From: an uncultured Eggerthellaceae bacterium
GTDB lineage: Bacteria; Actinomycetota; Coriobacteriia; Coriobacteriales; Eggerthellaceae
Assembly (NCBI GenBank): GCA_910584145.1
Contig: CAJTXX010000001.1
Span: 71,892 to 135,891 of the forward strand
DNA length: 64,000 bases
Direction of reading: 5' to 3'
Shown: in pieces, positions 63,439 through 64,000 of the stretch
How positions within the stretch are numbered: position 1 is the stretch's first letter
How the letters are laid out: each line of letters begins with the position of its first letter
Position numbers and translations under genes: made by a program
The notes under the pieces: generated by a model
Databases searched by the model: none
What the model saw: only the letters and a program-made list of their open reading frames with translations
Told to the model about the DNA's origin: nothing

Positions 63439-64000
63439 ATGTCTGAGAAGGTCACCATAGCCGTAGATGCGATGGGGGGCGACCACGCTCCCGATGCGGT
63501 GCTCGAGGGCACTGCGCTGGCGCTCGCCGAAGACCCGTCGCTCACGGTGGTCATGTGCGGCCCCGCCGGTGTGGTGGAGGCGTTCGCCTACGACCGCCCG
63601 CGCACAACCGCCCGTGCGGCCGAGGAGGTCATCGGCATGGGCGAGCATCCAGCGAGCGCGGTGCGCCGCAAGAAGGATTCGTCCATCGTGGTGGGCTGCT
63701 CGCTCGTGCGCGACGGCGAGGCGCAAGGCTTCTTCTCGGCTGGCTCGACCGGTGCATGCTTGGCCGCCGCCACGCTGGTCATGGGGCGCATCAAGGGCAT
63801 CAAGCGCCCGGCGCTCGTGCAGGTGCTCCCGGCGGCTACGGGGCCGTGCCTGCTCGCCGACGTGGGCGCCAACGCTGATTGCAAGCCGGAATACCTGGTG
63901 CAGTTCGCCCAGATGGCGGCCGTGTACGCCGAGGATGTCTACGGCATCAGCGCGCCGCGCGTGGGCCTGCTGAACATCGGCGAGGAGGAGGCGAAGGGCT
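63439..64000 (+). CDS. plsX: Phosphate acyltransferase PlsX, 5' part
   Basis: The first 187 residues are present; the frame stays open to the window end. KVTIAVDAMGGDHAPDAVLEG is the family start, SAGSTGACLAAATLVMGRI follows, and LLNIGEEEAKG stands at the cut. PlsX makes acyl-phosphate from acyl-ACP for phospholipid synthesis. ATG 63439 lies just after the T-rich end of the attenuator-like hairpin, and no strong ribosome site is visible. Confidence 0.93.
   Translation, partial: MSEKVTIAVDAMGGDHAPDAVLEGTALALAEDPSLTVVMCGPAGVVEAFAYDRPRTTARAAEEVIGMGEHPASAVRRKKDSSIVVGCSLVRDGEAQGFFSAGSTGACLAAATLVMGRIKGIKRPALVQVLPAATGPCLLADVGANADCKPEYLVQFAQMAAVYAEDVYGISAPRVGLLNIGEEEAKG

Overview
The window is GC-rich and has the gene content of an anaerobic gut actinobacterium of class Coriobacteriia, most likely family Eggerthellaceae. 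The evidence is the mix of a periplasmic [NiFe] hydrogenase, Mo/W oxidoreductase and NrfD-type subunits, Actinobacteria-like housekeeping proteins and Firmicutes-like gene order around efp/accC/nusB/dxs. The genus cannot be fixed from sequence alone. Nearly every base lies in compact, often overlapping operons. No tRNA, rRNA, CRISPR array, prophage or insertion sequence was seen.

Bases 1-7305 carry a co-directional redox operon: the end of an NrfD-like membrane subunit, an HdrB-like two-CCG-domain protein, an acetylene-hydratase-like Mo/W enzyme, a DUF2064 transferase, a radical SAM protein of the tetraether-lipid-synthase (Tes/MJ0619) type, a ferredoxin-DUF169 fusion and a GNAT protein with a cysteine tail. 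A PadR regulator faces it. I know of no described function for this gene set, and it is the strongest candidate for an undescribed system. Next come glmS-acpS-nnrD, two surface or envelope hypotheticals and efp.

Bases 13929-20836 hold a rhodanese, then pycB-accC-asp23-nusB-xseB-dxs. This order mirrors the Firmicutes efp-accB-accC-asp23-nusB-xseA-xseB-ispA-dxs locus. Here accB is fused behind a pyruvate carboxyltransferase domain, and xseA and ispA are absent. After this come glnK-amt, a TSCPD protein, a threonine/serine exporter and ribBA. Between convergent ribBA and ahcY lie two oppositely oriented structured repeats that share a perfect 49-bp core but have different, self-complementary flanks.

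Bases 27108-40589 hold a GT2 glycosyltransferase, comF followed by a structured RNA that fits the raiA motif, a solute-binding lipoprotein, an M16C peptidase, two membrane hypotheticals, metG-tatD-flavoprotein-rsmA and a protein resembling an AAA+ ATPase without a P-loop. Then come pheA (minus) and the uptake hydrogenase hyaABC, with a small membrane protein and the maturation protease downstream.

Bases 46734-64000 hold a DUF3592 protein, divergent nth and mfd-gltX-thioesterase, a DUF1461 membrane protein, an orphan ATP-grasp-like protein, a two-part transketolase, ftsEX-ctpA-rnr and rpmF-plsX, with plsX cut by the window end. Likely -10 boxes are TATAAT or TAGAAT, and only a few have a recognisable -35.
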